From positions 462,343 through 526,342 of the forward strand of contig NZ_JAENHL010000004.1 in assembly GCF_016595235.1 (NCBI RefSeq): a stretch of DNA of 64,000 nucleotides. Reading direction: 5' to 3'. The notes under the pieces are model-generated. The model saw only the letters and a list, made by a program, of their open reading frames with translations, was not told where the DNA came from and did not search any database. The translations under genes and the position numbers were made by a program. Shown here in pieces: positions 8,325 through 17,754 of the stretch (its first letter is position 1; every line of letters starts with the position of its first letter). The stretch comes from Taklimakanibacter albus (GTDB lineage: Bacteria; Pseudomonadota; Alphaproteobacteria; Rhizobiales; Aestuariivirgaceae).

Positions 8325-9824
8325 ATGAAAGCCTTCCATAGACTAGCCTTTTTCGCCGCCTTTGCCTGGCTGCTGTCGGCCCCGGCGCTGGCCGAGCAGG
8401 TCACCGTCAGCTTCATCCAGACCAACGACATCGACAAATTCGAAGGCTCAGGCGAGCGCGGCGGCTTCGCCCGCCTCAATGCGGTGGTAAAGGCCGAGCG
8501 CGCCAAGGGCGGCCATGTCGTCTACGGCCATGCCGGCGACATGATATCCCCTTCCCTTATGTCAGGCCTCGACAAAGGCGAGCACACGATCGCCCTCACC
8601 AATATGGCACCGCCCGACGCCTTCACCCCCGGCAACCACGAATATGACTTCGGTCCGGAAATCTTCCTGAAACGGATGTCGGAGGCCAAATTCCCCCTGC
8701 TCGCCGCCAATCTGCGTGATCCCGACGGCAAGCTGATCCCCAATTTCACCGATACGCTGATGATCGAGCGCGGCCCCCTCAAGATCGGCATTGTGGGATT
8801 GACCTCGGATGAAAGCGGGCATGCCTCGAGCCCCGGCAATCTGAAGATCACCAATGCGCTCGAAACCGGTCTCGCCAAGGCCAAGGAATTGCGCGAGGCC
8901 GGCGCCGATTTCGTCGTGGCATTGACCCATTCGGGCCGCGGCGAGGATCGCGCCATGGCCGAGAGCCGTCTCATCGACCTCATCATGACCGGCCATGACC
9001 AGGATCTGCTGGTCAATTACGACGGCCGCGTCGCCACGATGGAATCCTATGAGCAGGCCGATTACGTCACCATTGCCGACATCACTTTCGATATTTCGGA
9101 AAAAGACGGCAAGCGTACCGTCAAATGGCATCCGAGCTTCCGGGTCATCGACACCAAGGACGTGACGCCCGATCCTGAGACCAAGGTCGAGACCGACAAG
9201 CTCGCGGCGATGCTCGCGAAAGAGCTCGACGTCGCCATCGGCACGACGACCACGGCTCTCGACAGCCGCCGCGCCACGGTCCGTAGCGCCGAGGCCGCGA
9301 TGGGCAATCTCGTCGCCGATTCGCTGCGCGAGGCGGTCAAGGCCGATGTCGCGATCACCAATGGCGGCGGCCTGCGCGGCAACAAGGAATATCCGGCGGG
9401 CCATGCCATCACCCGCAAGGACGTGCTGACCGAGCTGCCTTTCGGCAACCGCACGATGAAACTGCAGGTGACCGGTGCCACCATCCTCGCGGCGCTCGAA
9501 AACGGCTTCAGCGAAATCGAGGACAATGGCGGTCGCTTCCCGCAAGTGTCGGGCCTGAAGGTCGTCTATGAAGCGGCAAAGCCCAAGGGCCAGCGCGTCG
9601 TCTCCGTCGAGGTCGACGGCAAGCCGCTCGATGTCGCCGCCAAATACACGCTCGCCACCAATGACTTCATGGCCAATGGCGGCGACGGCTATGCGGTGTT
9701 CCGCGAGGCCAAGCCTCTGCTGACGGTGCGCGACGCCAAGCTGATGGCGAATGATGTGATGGCCTATGTCACCCAGCGCAAGACGATCTCGCCCGCCGTC
9801 GAAGGCCGGATCGTGAAGAAGTAG
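8325..9824 (+). CDS. periplasmic 5'-nucleotidase / UshA-type metallophosphoesterase
   Basis: The 499-residue precursor has a signal peptide cleaved after APALA (about residue 23), a calcineurin-like metallophosphoesterase domain and a C-terminal 5_nucleotid_C domain holding NGGGLR and the substrate-stacking region (NDFMANGGDGY). Metal-site motifs GDM, GNHEYDFG, LTHSG and GHDQD are present. The first motif reads TNDID where the family has DxH, so the usual second metal ligand is Asp rather than His. It should hydrolyse nucleotides or related esters to nucleosides and phosphate. The ATG at 8325 is chosen for its GGAG site and signal peptide. Confidence 0.88.
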   Translation: MKAFHRLAFFAAFAWLLSAPALAEQVTVSFIQTNDIDKFEGSGERGGFARLNAVVKAERAKGGHVVYGHAGDMISPSLMSGLDKGEHTIALTNMAPPDAFTPGNHEYDFGPEIFLKRMSEAKFPLLAANLRDPDGKLIPNFTDTLMIERGPLKIGIVGLTSDESGHASSPGNLKITNALETGLAKAKELREAGADFVVALTHSGRGEDRAMAESRLIDLIMTGHDQDLLVNYDGRVATMESYEQADYVTIADITFDISEKDGKRTVKWHPSFRVIDTKDVTPDPETKVETDKLAAMLAKELDVAIGTTTTALDSRRATVRSAEAAMGNLVADSLREAVKADVAITNGGGLRGNKEYPAGHAITRKDVLTELPFGNRTMKLQVTGATILAALENGFSEIEDNGGRFPQVSGLKVVYEAAKPKGQRVVSVEVDGKPLDVAAKYTLATNDFMANGGDGYAVFREAKPLLTVRDAKLMANDVMAYVTQRKTISPAVEGRIVKK

Positions 9825-9834
9825 CTCTACCCTC

Positions 9835-9988
9835 TACCCTCGAAGAGGGGAGAGGGAGGGACCCATTGCGAAGCAATGGGAGGGTGAGGGGCTTCTGTCA
9901 GGATTTAGCACACGGTTGGAAGCAGGGACGCAGCCCTGCCCCTCACCCTTCCCTCTCCCCGCTGCGCTTCGCTTGCAGGGCGAGGGTA
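9835..9988. repeat. 154-bp nested inverted repeat
   Basis: TACCCTCG (9835-9842) pairs with CGAGGGTA (9981-9988), GGGGAGAGGGA (9847-9857) with TCCCTCTCCCC (9950-9960), and GGGTGAGGGG (9882-9891) with CCCCTCACCC (9939-9948). A local hairpin CCCATTGC-GAA-GCAATGGG sits at 9862-9880. It fills the gap between two convergent genes and looks like a mobile palindromic unit rather than a simple terminator. Confidence 0.75.
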
Positions 9989-9994
9989 ATCCCC

Positions 9995-11671
9995 CTATCT
10001 CTCCGCCGCCCGGCTCCACAATCTGATCTTGCCGGTGCGGCCGCGCAATTCGTGCTCGCCGCTGTCGTTGAATTCCCGGATCGCCTCATCGCCCGCTTCC
10101 CGGCGCGCCGCCTGGACGACATCGTCGCTCGCCAGCACCGCGATATTGAGCGCGCGCGTCATTTCCTGGACGCGGCTCGCCACATTGACGGTGTCGCCGA
10201 TGACCGCGAATTCCATACGCCGCTCGCTGCCGATATCACCCAGCACCACATCGCCGTGATGCAGGCCGATGCCAAGATGCATCGGCTTCAGATCATTGGC
10301 GCGCCGTTTCGCGTTCCAGCGCGCGATCGCGTCCGCCATCGCCACGGCACAGGCAAGCGCGTTGGCGGCATCGCGAGGGCCCGCTTTCGGCGTGCCGAAG
10401 GTCGCCATCAGGCCATCGCCCAGAAATTTGTCGAGCGTGCCGCCATGGGCGAAGATCGCTTTCTCGAACATGCGCAGAAGCTCACGCAGCAACGTCATGA
10501 CCTGCAGCGGCGGCATCGCGGCGCTGATCGTCGTATAGCCCCAGATATCGGCGAACAGCACCGTCACCCGCTGGGTGCGCGCCTCGTCGAGCCGGCCGCC
10601 GGTCTGCATCAGCCCGTCGACCATATTGGGTGAAAAATAACGCGCCAGATTGGCGCGCTTGCGCTCGGCATCGCTCAGGCGTTTCTGAACTTCCATCTGG
10701 CGGGTGATGTCGCGCAGCGCCCCGACCACGCGCCGCGGCCCCTCCTTGCCATAGACGATGAGGCCTCGCATCACGATCCACTGCGTGGCGCCGGGCCGCG
10801 GCTCATAGCGGCATTCGATGTCGAAATTCTCCTCGCGGCGCTCGTATTTATGACGGAAGGTGGCACGCAGGAAATCGCCATCCGCCTTGACGAAGAGCTG
10901 GATCAGCGCATCGATGTCGCCGTCGAGGCTTGCCGGCGCCAATCCCAGCACCTCATGCAGCCGCGGCGAAAAGAAGGTCTTTCCCGTCTTCACATCCCAG
11001 TCGAACAGCCCGTCATGCGCGCCGCGCGCGGCGAGCGCGTAACGTTCCTCGGAAAGCCTGATCTTCTCATCGGCCTCTTCACGCTCGACCGCGCCGGCAA
11101 TGAGGGCGGCGGCCGTCTTCAGCACATGGATCTCTTCCGAGCTCCAGCCGCGCTCTTCCTTGCAATCGTCGAAGCCGAGAAAGCCCCACCATCTCCGCGC
11201 CACCATGATCGGCACCGAGATAAAGGACAAAGTGCCGTGCTCGAGGAAAACCTGGCGCGTATAGCCGGTCGTCTGGCTGAGCTTCGCCTGCACGATCTCG
11301 CCGCGCTCGCGCTTGCCGGACCAATCGTCCGGCTGTGTCGGATCATCGCCGTCCGAGAGTGGCATATTGTGATAACGCGGATCATCGCGCAGTGGGCGCA
11401 GCCCGTCGCCGGCCCAGTCGAAGCGGCAGGATTGCACGCGATGGCCGCCCGGCCCCGGATGCACCTCGAACAGGGTCACCCGGCTCATATCAGTGGCGCG
11501 GCCTAAGCGCTTGAGGAAGTCCGGAACATGGTCGCGCCAGTCGCCCGCCATCATACGCGCCGCCGCATAGGCGATGGCGTCGAGCATCGCCAGCCGACGC
11601 TTGGCCTCGATGATCGCATCGGGGCCAATGACGGCCAGGAGATCCTGGTCGACCGGTGGTCTGGTCTTCAT
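9995..11671 (-). CDS. GAF-PAS class III adenylate/guanylate cyclase
   Basis: The 558-residue cytoplasmic protein has a GAF domain (about residues 40-190), a PAS domain (about 205-330, with PAC-like end) and a class III cyclase domain (about 350-550). The cyclase shows FADIWGYT, with the first metal-binding Asp, and FLGDGLMATFG, with the second. The Lys before it (LDKFLGDG) fits the purine-specifying position of adenylate cyclases. It probably makes cAMP in response to a ligand, redox or light cue sensed by GAF/PAS. The ATG at 11671 is preferred to an upstream TTG. It is divergent from the aminopeptidase gene by about 120 bases. Confidence 0.87.
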   Translation of the reverse strand: MKTRPPVDQDLLAVIGPDAIIEAKRRLAMLDAIAYAAARMMAGDWRDHVPDFLKRLGRATDMSRVTLFEVHPGPGGHRVQSCRFDWAGDGLRPLRDDPRYHNMPLSDGDDPTQPDDWSGKRERGEIVQAKLSQTTGYTRQVFLEHGTLSFISVPIMVARRWWGFLGFDDCKEERGWSSEEIHVLKTAAALIAGAVEREEADEKIRLSEERYALAARGAHDGLFDWDVKTGKTFFSPRLHEVLGLAPASLDGDIDALIQLFVKADGDFLRATFRHKYERREENFDIECRYEPRPGATQWIVMRGLIVYGKEGPRRVVGALRDITRQMEVQKRLSDAERKRANLARYFSPNMVDGLMQTGGRLDEARTQRVTVLFADIWGYTTISAAMPPLQVMTLLRELLRMFEKAIFAHGGTLDKFLGDGLMATFGTPKAGPRDAANALACAVAMADAIARWNAKRRANDLKPMHLGIGLHHGDVVLGDIGSERRMEFAVIGDTVNVASRVQEMTRALNIAVLASDDVVQAARREAGDEAIREFNDSGEHELRGRTGKIRLWSRAAER

Positions 11672-11790
11672 GCCTGCCGCTGTCCCCAACTCGCCAACGC
11701 CCCGGTCCCTCGCTCTACAGGATTACTGCCGTCAAGGAAACGGGCGGAGCCCTGCTTTGACAGGGACGCTGCCATCATCTTAGATGGGCC

Positions 11791-13605
11791 ATGTTCCAAT
11801 CATTCGACGACGTTTCCGAAGGTCATCTCTCGCGCGAGCGCGTGACGCGCTTGCGTGAGGAGCTCCAGCGCCGCCAGCTCGACGGCTTCATCATCCCCCG
11901 CCAGGACGAGTTCCAGGGTGAATATGTGGCGCCCTATGCCGAAAGGCTGCGCTGGCTTTCGGGCTTCGCCGGCTCCTGGGGCCTCGCCATCCTGATGCGC
12001 GATCGCGCCGCCATCTTCGTCGACGGCCGCTACACCATCCAGGTGCGCCATCAGGTCGACACCGCGATCTTCACGCCCCGCCATCTCGTCGAGGAGCCGC
12101 CGGCGGAATGGATCGAGAAGGAGCTGAAGCCCGGCGAGGTGTTGGGCTACGACCCGTGGTTGATGACGGCGGAGCAGATCTCCCGTTTCGAGAAGGCCGC
12201 AGCCAAGGCCGGCGCCAAACTCGTGCCGGTCGACAGCAATCCCATCGATGCCGTCTGGGCCGAGCAGCCGAAGCGCCCGGCGAAGCCGGTCTCCGTGCAG
12301 CCGACCCAGTTCTCCGGCAAGAGCGCCAAGGATAAGCTCACCGATGTGGCGAAGAGCCTGGAGAAGGCCGGCGCCGATGCGGTGGTGCTGACCCAGCCCG
12401 ATTCGGTCGCCTGGGCGTTCAATATCCGGGGCGGCGACGTCGCCTACACACCCGTCGTGCTGAGCTACGCCATCCTGCATCGCAAGGGCGAGGCCGAGCT
12501 CTTCATCGACGCCGACAAACTGCCGGAAGACGTGAGCGCGCATCTCAGAGGCATTGTCCGCATCCGCCCCGCGGCCGAGATCGAAGCCTCGCTCGCAAAC
12601 CTCGGCCAGCAGAAAGCGCGGGTCCAGATCGATCCCGACTGGGCGCCGGAACGCATCCGCGCCGTGCTCGCGCAATCGGGGGCCGATATCGTCGCCGGCA
12701 AGGACCCTTGCGTATTGCCCAAGGCGCGCAAGAACGCCACCGAGCAGGAAGGTGCCCGCGCCGCCCAGAAGCGCGACGGCGTCGCCGTGACGCGTTTCCT
12801 CTGCTGGCTCGACAGAGCGGCGCCCAAGGGCGATCAGGATGAAGTGACCGTCGCCCAGAAGCTCGCCGAATTCCGGGCCGAGGGCGGCATGCTCAAGGAC
12901 CTCTCCTTCGATTCGATTTCAGGTGTCGGTCCCAACGCTGCCATCCCGCATTACCGCGTGTCCAAGGCCTCGGCGCTGCCCTTGAAGAATGGTGAGATCT
13001 ATCTCATCGATTCCGGCGCCCAGTATCAGGACGGCACCACCGACATCACCCGCACCGTGATCATCGGATCACCGACGCCAGAGATGAAGGACCGCTTCAC
13101 CCGCGTACTCAAGGGCATGATCGCTCTGTCGCGTATCCGCTTTCCGAAGGGCACCTGCGGCAGCCAGCTTGACGTGCTGGCGCGCCAGCCGCAATGGATG
13201 GCGGGGCTCGATTTCGATCACGGCACCGGCCATGGCGTCGGCAGCTATCTCTCCGTCCATGAAGGCCCTGCCCGCATCAACAAGTCGGACAGGACGCCGC
13301 TCGAGCCCGGCATGATCCTCTCCAACGAGCCCGGATATTACAAGGAAGGCCAATATGGCATCCGCATCGAGAACCTTATTCTCGTGCGCGAGCCCGAGGC
13401 GATCTCCGGCGGCGAGCGTCCGATGATGTCCTTCGAGACCTTGACGCTCGCGCCGATCGACCGGCGCCTGATCGAACCCGGCCTTCTGAGCCCGGAAGAG
13501 CGTGACTGGCTCAACGCCTATCACGCCCGCGTCGAGCGCGAGATCGGCGCCTTCCTCGAAGGCGAGGAATTGGCCTGGCTCAAGCAGTCCTGCGCGGCGG
13601 TCTGA
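11791..13605 (+). CDS. M24B aminopeptidase P (Xaa-Pro aminopeptidase)
   Basis: The 604-residue protein is the long, eukaryote-like form of aminopeptidase P, with two creatinase N-terminal-like domains, a pita-bread M24 catalytic domain and a C-terminal APP-specific extension. Metal ligands are visible: two Asp in IDSGAQYQDGTTDITRT, His in HGTGHGVG, Glu in NEPGYY and Glu in SFETLTL. It should remove N-terminal residues preceding proline in the cytoplasm. No signal peptide is seen. It is monocistronic; the next gene is convergent and begins 5 bases after its stop. Confidence 0.93.
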   Translation: MFQSFDDVSEGHLSRERVTRLREELQRRQLDGFIIPRQDEFQGEYVAPYAERLRWLSGFAGSWGLAILMRDRAAIFVDGRYTIQVRHQVDTAIFTPRHLVEEPPAEWIEKELKPGEVLGYDPWLMTAEQISRFEKAAAKAGAKLVPVDSNPIDAVWAEQPKRPAKPVSVQPTQFSGKSAKDKLTDVAKSLEKAGADAVVLTQPDSVAWAFNIRGGDVAYTPVVLSYAILHRKGEAELFIDADKLPEDVSAHLRGIVRIRPAAEIEASLANLGQQKARVQIDPDWAPERIRAVLAQSGADIVAGKDPCVLPKARKNATEQEGARAAQKRDGVAVTRFLCWLDRAAPKGDQDEVTVAQKLAEFRAEGGMLKDLSFDSISGVGPNAAIPHYRVSKASALPLKNGEIYLIDSGAQYQDGTTDITRTVIIGSPTPEMKDRFTRVLKGMIALSRIRFPKGTCGSQLDVLARQPQWMAGLDFDHGTGHGVGSYLSVHEGPARINKSDRTPLEPGMILSNEPGYYKEGQYGIRIENLILVREPEAISGGERPMMSFETLTLAPIDRRLIEPGLLSPEERDWLNAYHARVEREIGAFLEGEELAWLKQSCAAV

Positions 13606-13610
13606 TCACG

Positions 13611-14000
13611 TCATCCTTTGGACCGGCGGTAAAGCGCACCGCCGAGCCACGCGCAGGGCATGGTGACGAGCACCAACAGGATCGGATACCAGGCCGGTCC
13701 AAGATTCATCTGAACCGCGGCCACGGCGCCGGCGAGGCTGATCGCCACGCCGATGCCGCCCAGAATGAGCGCATGCCGCATCGGGGCGTAAGGGGCCAGC
13801 CAGGCCGTCGCGTAAGCGCCGGCGACGCCATAGATGCAGCGATAGAACAGCGCCAGCAGATTGTCGCTGATCTCGGTCATCGGCACGCCCCAGGGTGGAT
13901 AGACATTCAGCAAGTGGAAGATCTGGTCGGTGCCGAGACCGAAGATCACATTCACCAGAAGGCCGGCAAAGACGGCGCCTATGCTTTTGAGCAGGGTCAT
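13611..14000 (-). CDS. small four-helix integral membrane protein
   Basis: I do not recognise the family with certainty. The 129-residue product has about four hydrophobic helices and little soluble sequence. The start at 14000 gives TGA-C-ATG with the preceding gene's stop, one base apart, so translation is probably coupled; a farther start at 14051 would sit inside that gene. It is the third gene of an ArsR-SRPBCC-membrane protein operon and is likely controlled by the ArsR protein. Confidence 0.7.
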   Translation of the reverse strand: MTLLKSIGAVFAGLLVNVIFGLGTDQIFHLLNVYPPWGVPMTEISDNLLALFYRCIYGVAGAYATAWLAPYAPMRHALILGGIGVAISLAGAVAAVQMNLGPAWYPILLVLVTMPCAWLGGALYRRSKG

Positions 14001-14001
14001 G

Positions 14002-14496
14002 TCATTGCGCCAGGATCTTGTCGAGCCGGTCGTAGCCTTTCGCGATACCATCCTCCATCGGCGATTTAAGCACCGCGTCGCGTGCTGCCTGCGATGAATA
14101 GAGGACCGTCTGCTCTACCAGTGTCTGGCCACCCGTCGCGGTGAAGAGAGTCGTCACCAGCGTCTCGCCGCCGGTCCAGTCTTCATCGAAGGTTTCGTTA
14201 TGGACGATGCGCGACGGCCGCTTGATCTCGCGGAAGACGCCGCTCATGCCCATGCTGGTGCCGTCCTTGTGCTTCCAGACATACCGCATCTTGCCTCCCG
14301 CTTTGAGCTCGACCTCGCAGACCGGCAGGGACCAGCCCTCGGGCCCATACATCCAGCGCTTGATCAGATCAGGTTTGGTGAACGCGTCGAAGACGAGATC
14401 GCGCGGCGCATCGAAGATCCTGGTCATCCGGATCTCCCGGTCGCTCAGCGCCGACACTTTGAGGCCGGCCGTTGTTCTGGGTGTTGCGGCATTCAT
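14002..14496 (-). CDS. SRPBCC / AHSA1-like START-fold protein
   Basis: The 164-residue protein has the AHSA1 pattern: an early R(I/V)FDAPRDLVFDAFTKP strand-helix, GPEGW, then RIVHNETFDEDW and a C-terminal amphipathic helix. The fold makes a deep hydrophobic cavity for a small ligand. A strong AAGGAG site precedes the ATG. It lies 21 bases after an ArsR-type regulator gene and one base before a small membrane protein gene, a common arrangement in which the regulator controls the pair. The ligand is unknown. Confidence 0.87.
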   Translation of the reverse strand: MNAATPRTTAGLKVSALSDREIRMTRIFDAPRDLVFDAFTKPDLIKRWMYGPEGWSLPVCEVELKAGGKMRYVWKHKDGTSMGMSGVFREIKRPSRIVHNETFDEDWTGGETLVTTLFTATGGQTLVEQTVLYSSQAARDAVLKSPMEDGIAKGYDRLDKILAQ

Positions 14497-14517
14497 GCGG
14501 AATCTCCTTCGAACTGA

Positions 14518-14892
14518 CTACGCTTTCTTTGGCTGGCGGGCGTTGCCGCTTTTGCTTTTTTTCCTCGCCGCCTTGAGCTCGACCAGCAGCGCATCGAGCT
14601 GGCGGAACTGGCCTTCCCAGAAGCGGCGGTAATTTTCGAGCCACTCCTCCACCTCGGCGAAGGCCTTGCCTTCGATCCGGCACGGCCGCCTTTGCGCGTC
14701 GCGCCCGCGTGAGATGAGGCCCGCCTGCTCCAGCACCTTGAGATGTTTGGAGATCGCCGGCTGGCTCATCGAGAACGGCTCGGCGAGTTCCAGGACCGAG
14801 GCCTCGCCCAGCGCCAGACGGGCGAGAATGGCCCGACGCGTCGGATCGGCAAGGGCTGAAAAGGCGGCGTCGAGACGGCTGGCAGGCGTCAT
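14518..14892 (-). CDS. ArsR-family winged-helix transcriptional regulator
   Basis: The 124-residue protein starts with ALADPTRRAILARLALGE and has the recognition helix MSQPAISKHLKVLEQAGLI, diagnostic of ArsR/SmtB repressors. The usual metal-binding CxC is absent, so it is not a classic arsenic or zinc sensor; this subgroup typically travels with SRPBCC proteins. The C-terminus is very basic. It is first in a three-gene operon that it probably represses. The promoter should lie in 14893-15026, shared with divergent phhA. Confidence 0.9.
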   Translation of the reverse strand: MTPASRLDAAFSALADPTRRAILARLALGEASVLELAEPFSMSQPAISKHLKVLEQAGLISRGRDAQRRPCRIEGKAFAEVEEWLENYRRFWEGQFRQLDALLVELKAARKKSKSGNARQPKKA

Positions 14893-15026
14893 TCCATAAC
14901 CAAGTGGTTCTATAACAATTTAGTTTTGGATGAAATCCGATACATCGTCAAGCCCCGTCGTGCCAAGGCCGCCCGATCGCGCTATCATGGTGCTCCGCCG
15001 TATCGGCGCTAAAAGGAGTGCATGCC

Positions 15027-15878
15027 ATGACAGCCTTGAAAAAAGAGGATGTGCGGGCTGACTTTACCATCGACCAGCCCGTCGCCACCTACACCGCAGA
15101 GGACCACGAGACATGGCGGACCTTGTTCCGCCGCCAGGCCGAGATCCTCAAAGGCCGCGCCTGTGACGAATATCTCGACGGGCTCGAAGGCCTCGGCGTC
15201 GCCGCCGACGGCATTCCCGATTTCCGCAAGCTCAGCGAGGTTCTGACCAAGGCGACCGGCTGGTCGGTCGTCGCCGTTCCGGGCCTCGTGCCCGACGATG
15301 TCTTCTTCGACCATCTCGCCAATCGCCGCTTCCCCGCCACCTGGTGGATCAGGAAGCCCGAGCAGATGGATTATCTCGAGGAGCCAGACGTCTTCCACGA
15401 CCTCTATGGCCATGTTCCCTTGCTGATGAATCCGGTGATGGCTGATTTCGTCGCCGAATATGGCAAGGGCGGCGTCAAGGCGCTGAAGCTCGGGGCGCTC
15501 CCCAATCTCGCGCGGCTCTATTGGTACACGGTCGAATTCGGCCTGATGGAGACGCCCAAGGGCATGCGCATCTACGGCGCCGGCATCATGTCGTCGAAGA
15601 GCGAATCCATCTATGCGCTCGAAAGCCCGAGCCCCAACCGCGTGCGCTTCGACCTCATGAGGGTGATGCGCACCCGCTACCGGATCGACACTTTCCAGAA
15701 CACCTATTTCGTGATCCGTAGCTTCGAGGAGCTGTTCAAGGCGACGTCGCCCGACTTCACCCCGCTCTACAAGGCGCTGCAGAAACAGCCCGAGATCGGC
15801 GCCGGCGACATCGTCGAAGGCGACAAAGTCGTCCATCGCGGCACCCGCGAAGGCTGGGCTGAAACGCCCGACGCGTGA
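15027..15878 (+). CDS. phhA: phenylalanine 4-monooxygenase
   Basis: PhhA converts phenylalanine to tyrosine with O2, Fe(II) and a pterin. The 283-residue monodomain enzyme has HDLYGHVP (about residues 125-132), supplying the two iron-binding His, and the Glu ligand in the YWYTVEFGL strand. There is no N-terminal ACT regulatory domain, as usual in bacteria. The ATG at 15027 is chosen because AAAAGGAG ends 8 bases before it; a GTG at 15018 overlaps that site. No pterin-carbinolamine dehydratase gene lies nearby. Confidence 0.95.
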   Translation: MTALKKEDVRADFTIDQPVATYTAEDHETWRTLFRRQAEILKGRACDEYLDGLEGLGVAADGIPDFRKLSEVLTKATGWSVVAVPGLVPDDVFFDHLANRRFPATWWIRKPEQMDYLEEPDVFHDLYGHVPLLMNPVMADFVAEYGKGGVKALKLGALPNLARLYWYTVEFGLMETPKGMRIYGAGIMSSKSESIYALESPSPNRVRFDLMRVMRTRYRIDTFQNTYFVIRSFEELFKATSPDFTPLYKALQKQPEIGAGDIVEGDKVVHRGTREGWAETPDA

Positions 15879-15890
15879 CCCTCGCAGTAC

Positions 15891-15915
15891 GGAACGGGAG
15901 ACACTCTCCCGTTCC
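15891..15915. terminator. bidirectional hairpin between convergent genes
   Basis: GGAACGGGAGA-CAC-TCTCCCGTTCC is a perfect 11-bp stem filling the gap between phhA and the SLC13 transporter gene. It lacks a strong T run on either side, so termination is likely but not certain. Confidence 0.65.
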
Positions 15916-17691
15916 TTACAACGGCCAGAACAGCAGGATCAGCGGCACACCGACGAAGAGAACGATGAAGGAAAGCGGCAGGCCGAGCCGCCAATAATCG
16001 CCGAAGCGATACCCACCGGGGCCCATCACCAGCGTATTGCATTGATGCCCGATCGGGGTGAGGAAATCGCACCCCGCCCCGATCGCCACCGCCATCAGGA
16101 GCGGATCGGGGTTCATCTTGAGCGAGGTCGCGAGCGACACCGCGATCGGGGCCAGGATCAGCACCGTCGCCGCATTGTTGAGGAACGGCGTCACGCTCAT
16201 GGCGATCAGGAGCAGGATCGCCACATAGCCCCAGCGCGGCAGGACGTCGGCGAGCAGCGATACGAGATGGGCGATCGTATCGGTGAGACCGGTCGACTGC
16301 GCCGCATCACTCACCGGAATGAGAGCGCCCAGCATGATCAGGATCGGCCAGTCGATGGCGTTATAGGCTTCACGCAAGGTGATCGAGCTGGCGAGGATGA
16401 CGAGTGCCGCCGCGATGAAGAAACCCATGGCCACCGGAACCACGCCCAGCGCCACCGCCAGCATCGCCGCCGCCAGAATGGCGATCGGCAGATAGGTATT
16501 CCGCTTGCGCCCGAGCCCCAAGGGCCGTTCCGCCAGCGGCAGCAGCCCGAGTTCGCCCATGGTTTCCGCCATGAAACGCATATTGCCTTGCAGCACGATC
16601 GCATCGCCCGCTTTGAGGCGCACCAGGCCTAAACGGTGGGTGATGCGACTGCCGCGCCGGCTGACTGCCAGAAGATTGAGATCATGGCGGTCGAAGAGCT
16701 GGTTCTGCGATACCGATCGTCCGACCAGAGGTGATTCCGTGCCGACTACGGCCTCCATGACGCCGATCTCATCGGTGGCGTTTTCTTTGGTCGGCTGCTT
16801 GTCTTCTCGCGCCAGCAGCAGCTTGCCGACCGCCACCGCTCTCTCGAGCGCCGCCGGCTCGCCATGCAGAATGAGCATGTCGCCGGCGCGGATATTCATG
16901 GCTTTGCCGGGATTGGATTTGTGCAGGCCGCCGCGGATCAGCACCGCGACGTCGATCTCGTCCTCGGCGTGTTTTTCCAGTTCGGCGATCGACTGGCCGA
17001 TCACGGGCGAATCCTCCGGGACCGTGACCTCGGTCGCATAGGCGTCGAGATTGAAGGCTGCCTCGATCGAGGCGGCGCCACGTCTGCCGGCCGGCAAGAG
17101 CCGATAGCCGAAAGCCAGAAAGGTGATGCCGGCCACCGTCAGGCCGATGCCGACCGGCGCGAAATCGAACATCTGGAATGGCGTGCCAAGCAGCTTCTCG
17201 CGTGCCTGCGAGACGATGATATTGGGTGACGTGCCGACCAGTGTGATGAGCCCGCCGAGGAGCGAGGCGAAGGACATCGGCATCAGCAGCACCGACGGTG
17301 AGGTTTCGCTGCGCCGCGCGAATTTGAAGGCGATGGGCAGAAACATCGCCAGCGTGCCGATATTCTTGATGAAGGCCGACAGCACCGCGATGCAGGAGGT
17401 CAGCGTCACGATCTGGGCGCGCGGCTTCGACAGGTCGAAGCTCGCATAACTCATTGCGAGCTCGACGATGCCCGAGCGCGAGACGGCGGCGCTCAGGATG
17501 AGGGCGCTCGCGACGATGATGACGATATCGCTGGAGAAGCCGGCAAACGCCTTCTCGGCCGGCACGATACCGACGATATATGCGGCAATCAGGGAAACAA
17601 TGGCGACCAGGTCGTAGCGAAGCCTGCCCCAGGCGAACAGTGCCATCATGGCGAGTATGGTGCCCAGCGCCAGGATTTGCTGTTTGTCCAT
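15916..17691 (-). CDS. SLC13/DASS-type anion permease with two RCK_C (TrkA-C) domains
   Basis: The 591-residue inner-membrane protein has hydrophobic helices at about residues 1-200 and 400-591 around two cytoplasmic RCK_C domains (about 205-290 and 300-380). Repeated permease motifs include TPFLNNAATVLILAP and GTSPNIIVS. This architecture is shared by sodium/sulfate-type and YfbS-like transporters; sulfate, dicarboxylate or another anion is possible. RCK_C domains bind small ligands and may gate transport. It is monocistronic and converges on phhA. The 63-base gap upstream to azlD holds no clear promoter. Confidence 0.88.
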   Translation of the reverse strand: MDKQQILALGTILAMMALFAWGRLRYDLVAIVSLIAAYIVGIVPAEKAFAGFSSDIVIIVASALILSAAVSRSGIVELAMSYASFDLSKPRAQIVTLTSCIAVLSAFIKNIGTLAMFLPIAFKFARRSETSPSVLLMPMSFASLLGGLITLVGTSPNIIVSQAREKLLGTPFQMFDFAPVGIGLTVAGITFLAFGYRLLPAGRRGAASIEAAFNLDAYATEVTVPEDSPVIGQSIAELEKHAEDEIDVAVLIRGGLHKSNPGKAMNIRAGDMLILHGEPAALERAVAVGKLLLAREDKQPTKENATDEIGVMEAVVGTESPLVGRSVSQNQLFDRHDLNLLAVSRRGSRITHRLGLVRLKAGDAIVLQGNMRFMAETMGELGLLPLAERPLGLGRKRNTYLPIAILAAAMLAVALGVVPVAMGFFIAAALVILASSITLREAYNAIDWPILIMLGALIPVSDAAQSTGLTDTIAHLVSLLADVLPRWGYVAILLLIAMSVTPFLNNAATVLILAPIAVSLATSLKMNPDPLLMAVAIGAGCDFLTPIGHQCNTLVMGPGGYRFGDYWRLGLPLSFIVLFVGVPLILLFWPL

Positions 17692-17754
17692 CAGCAGCTC
17701 AACTTTTGCCGATGGAACAAGTTCCCCAGGGAAGCGGGATTTTCTTCCTTACCA

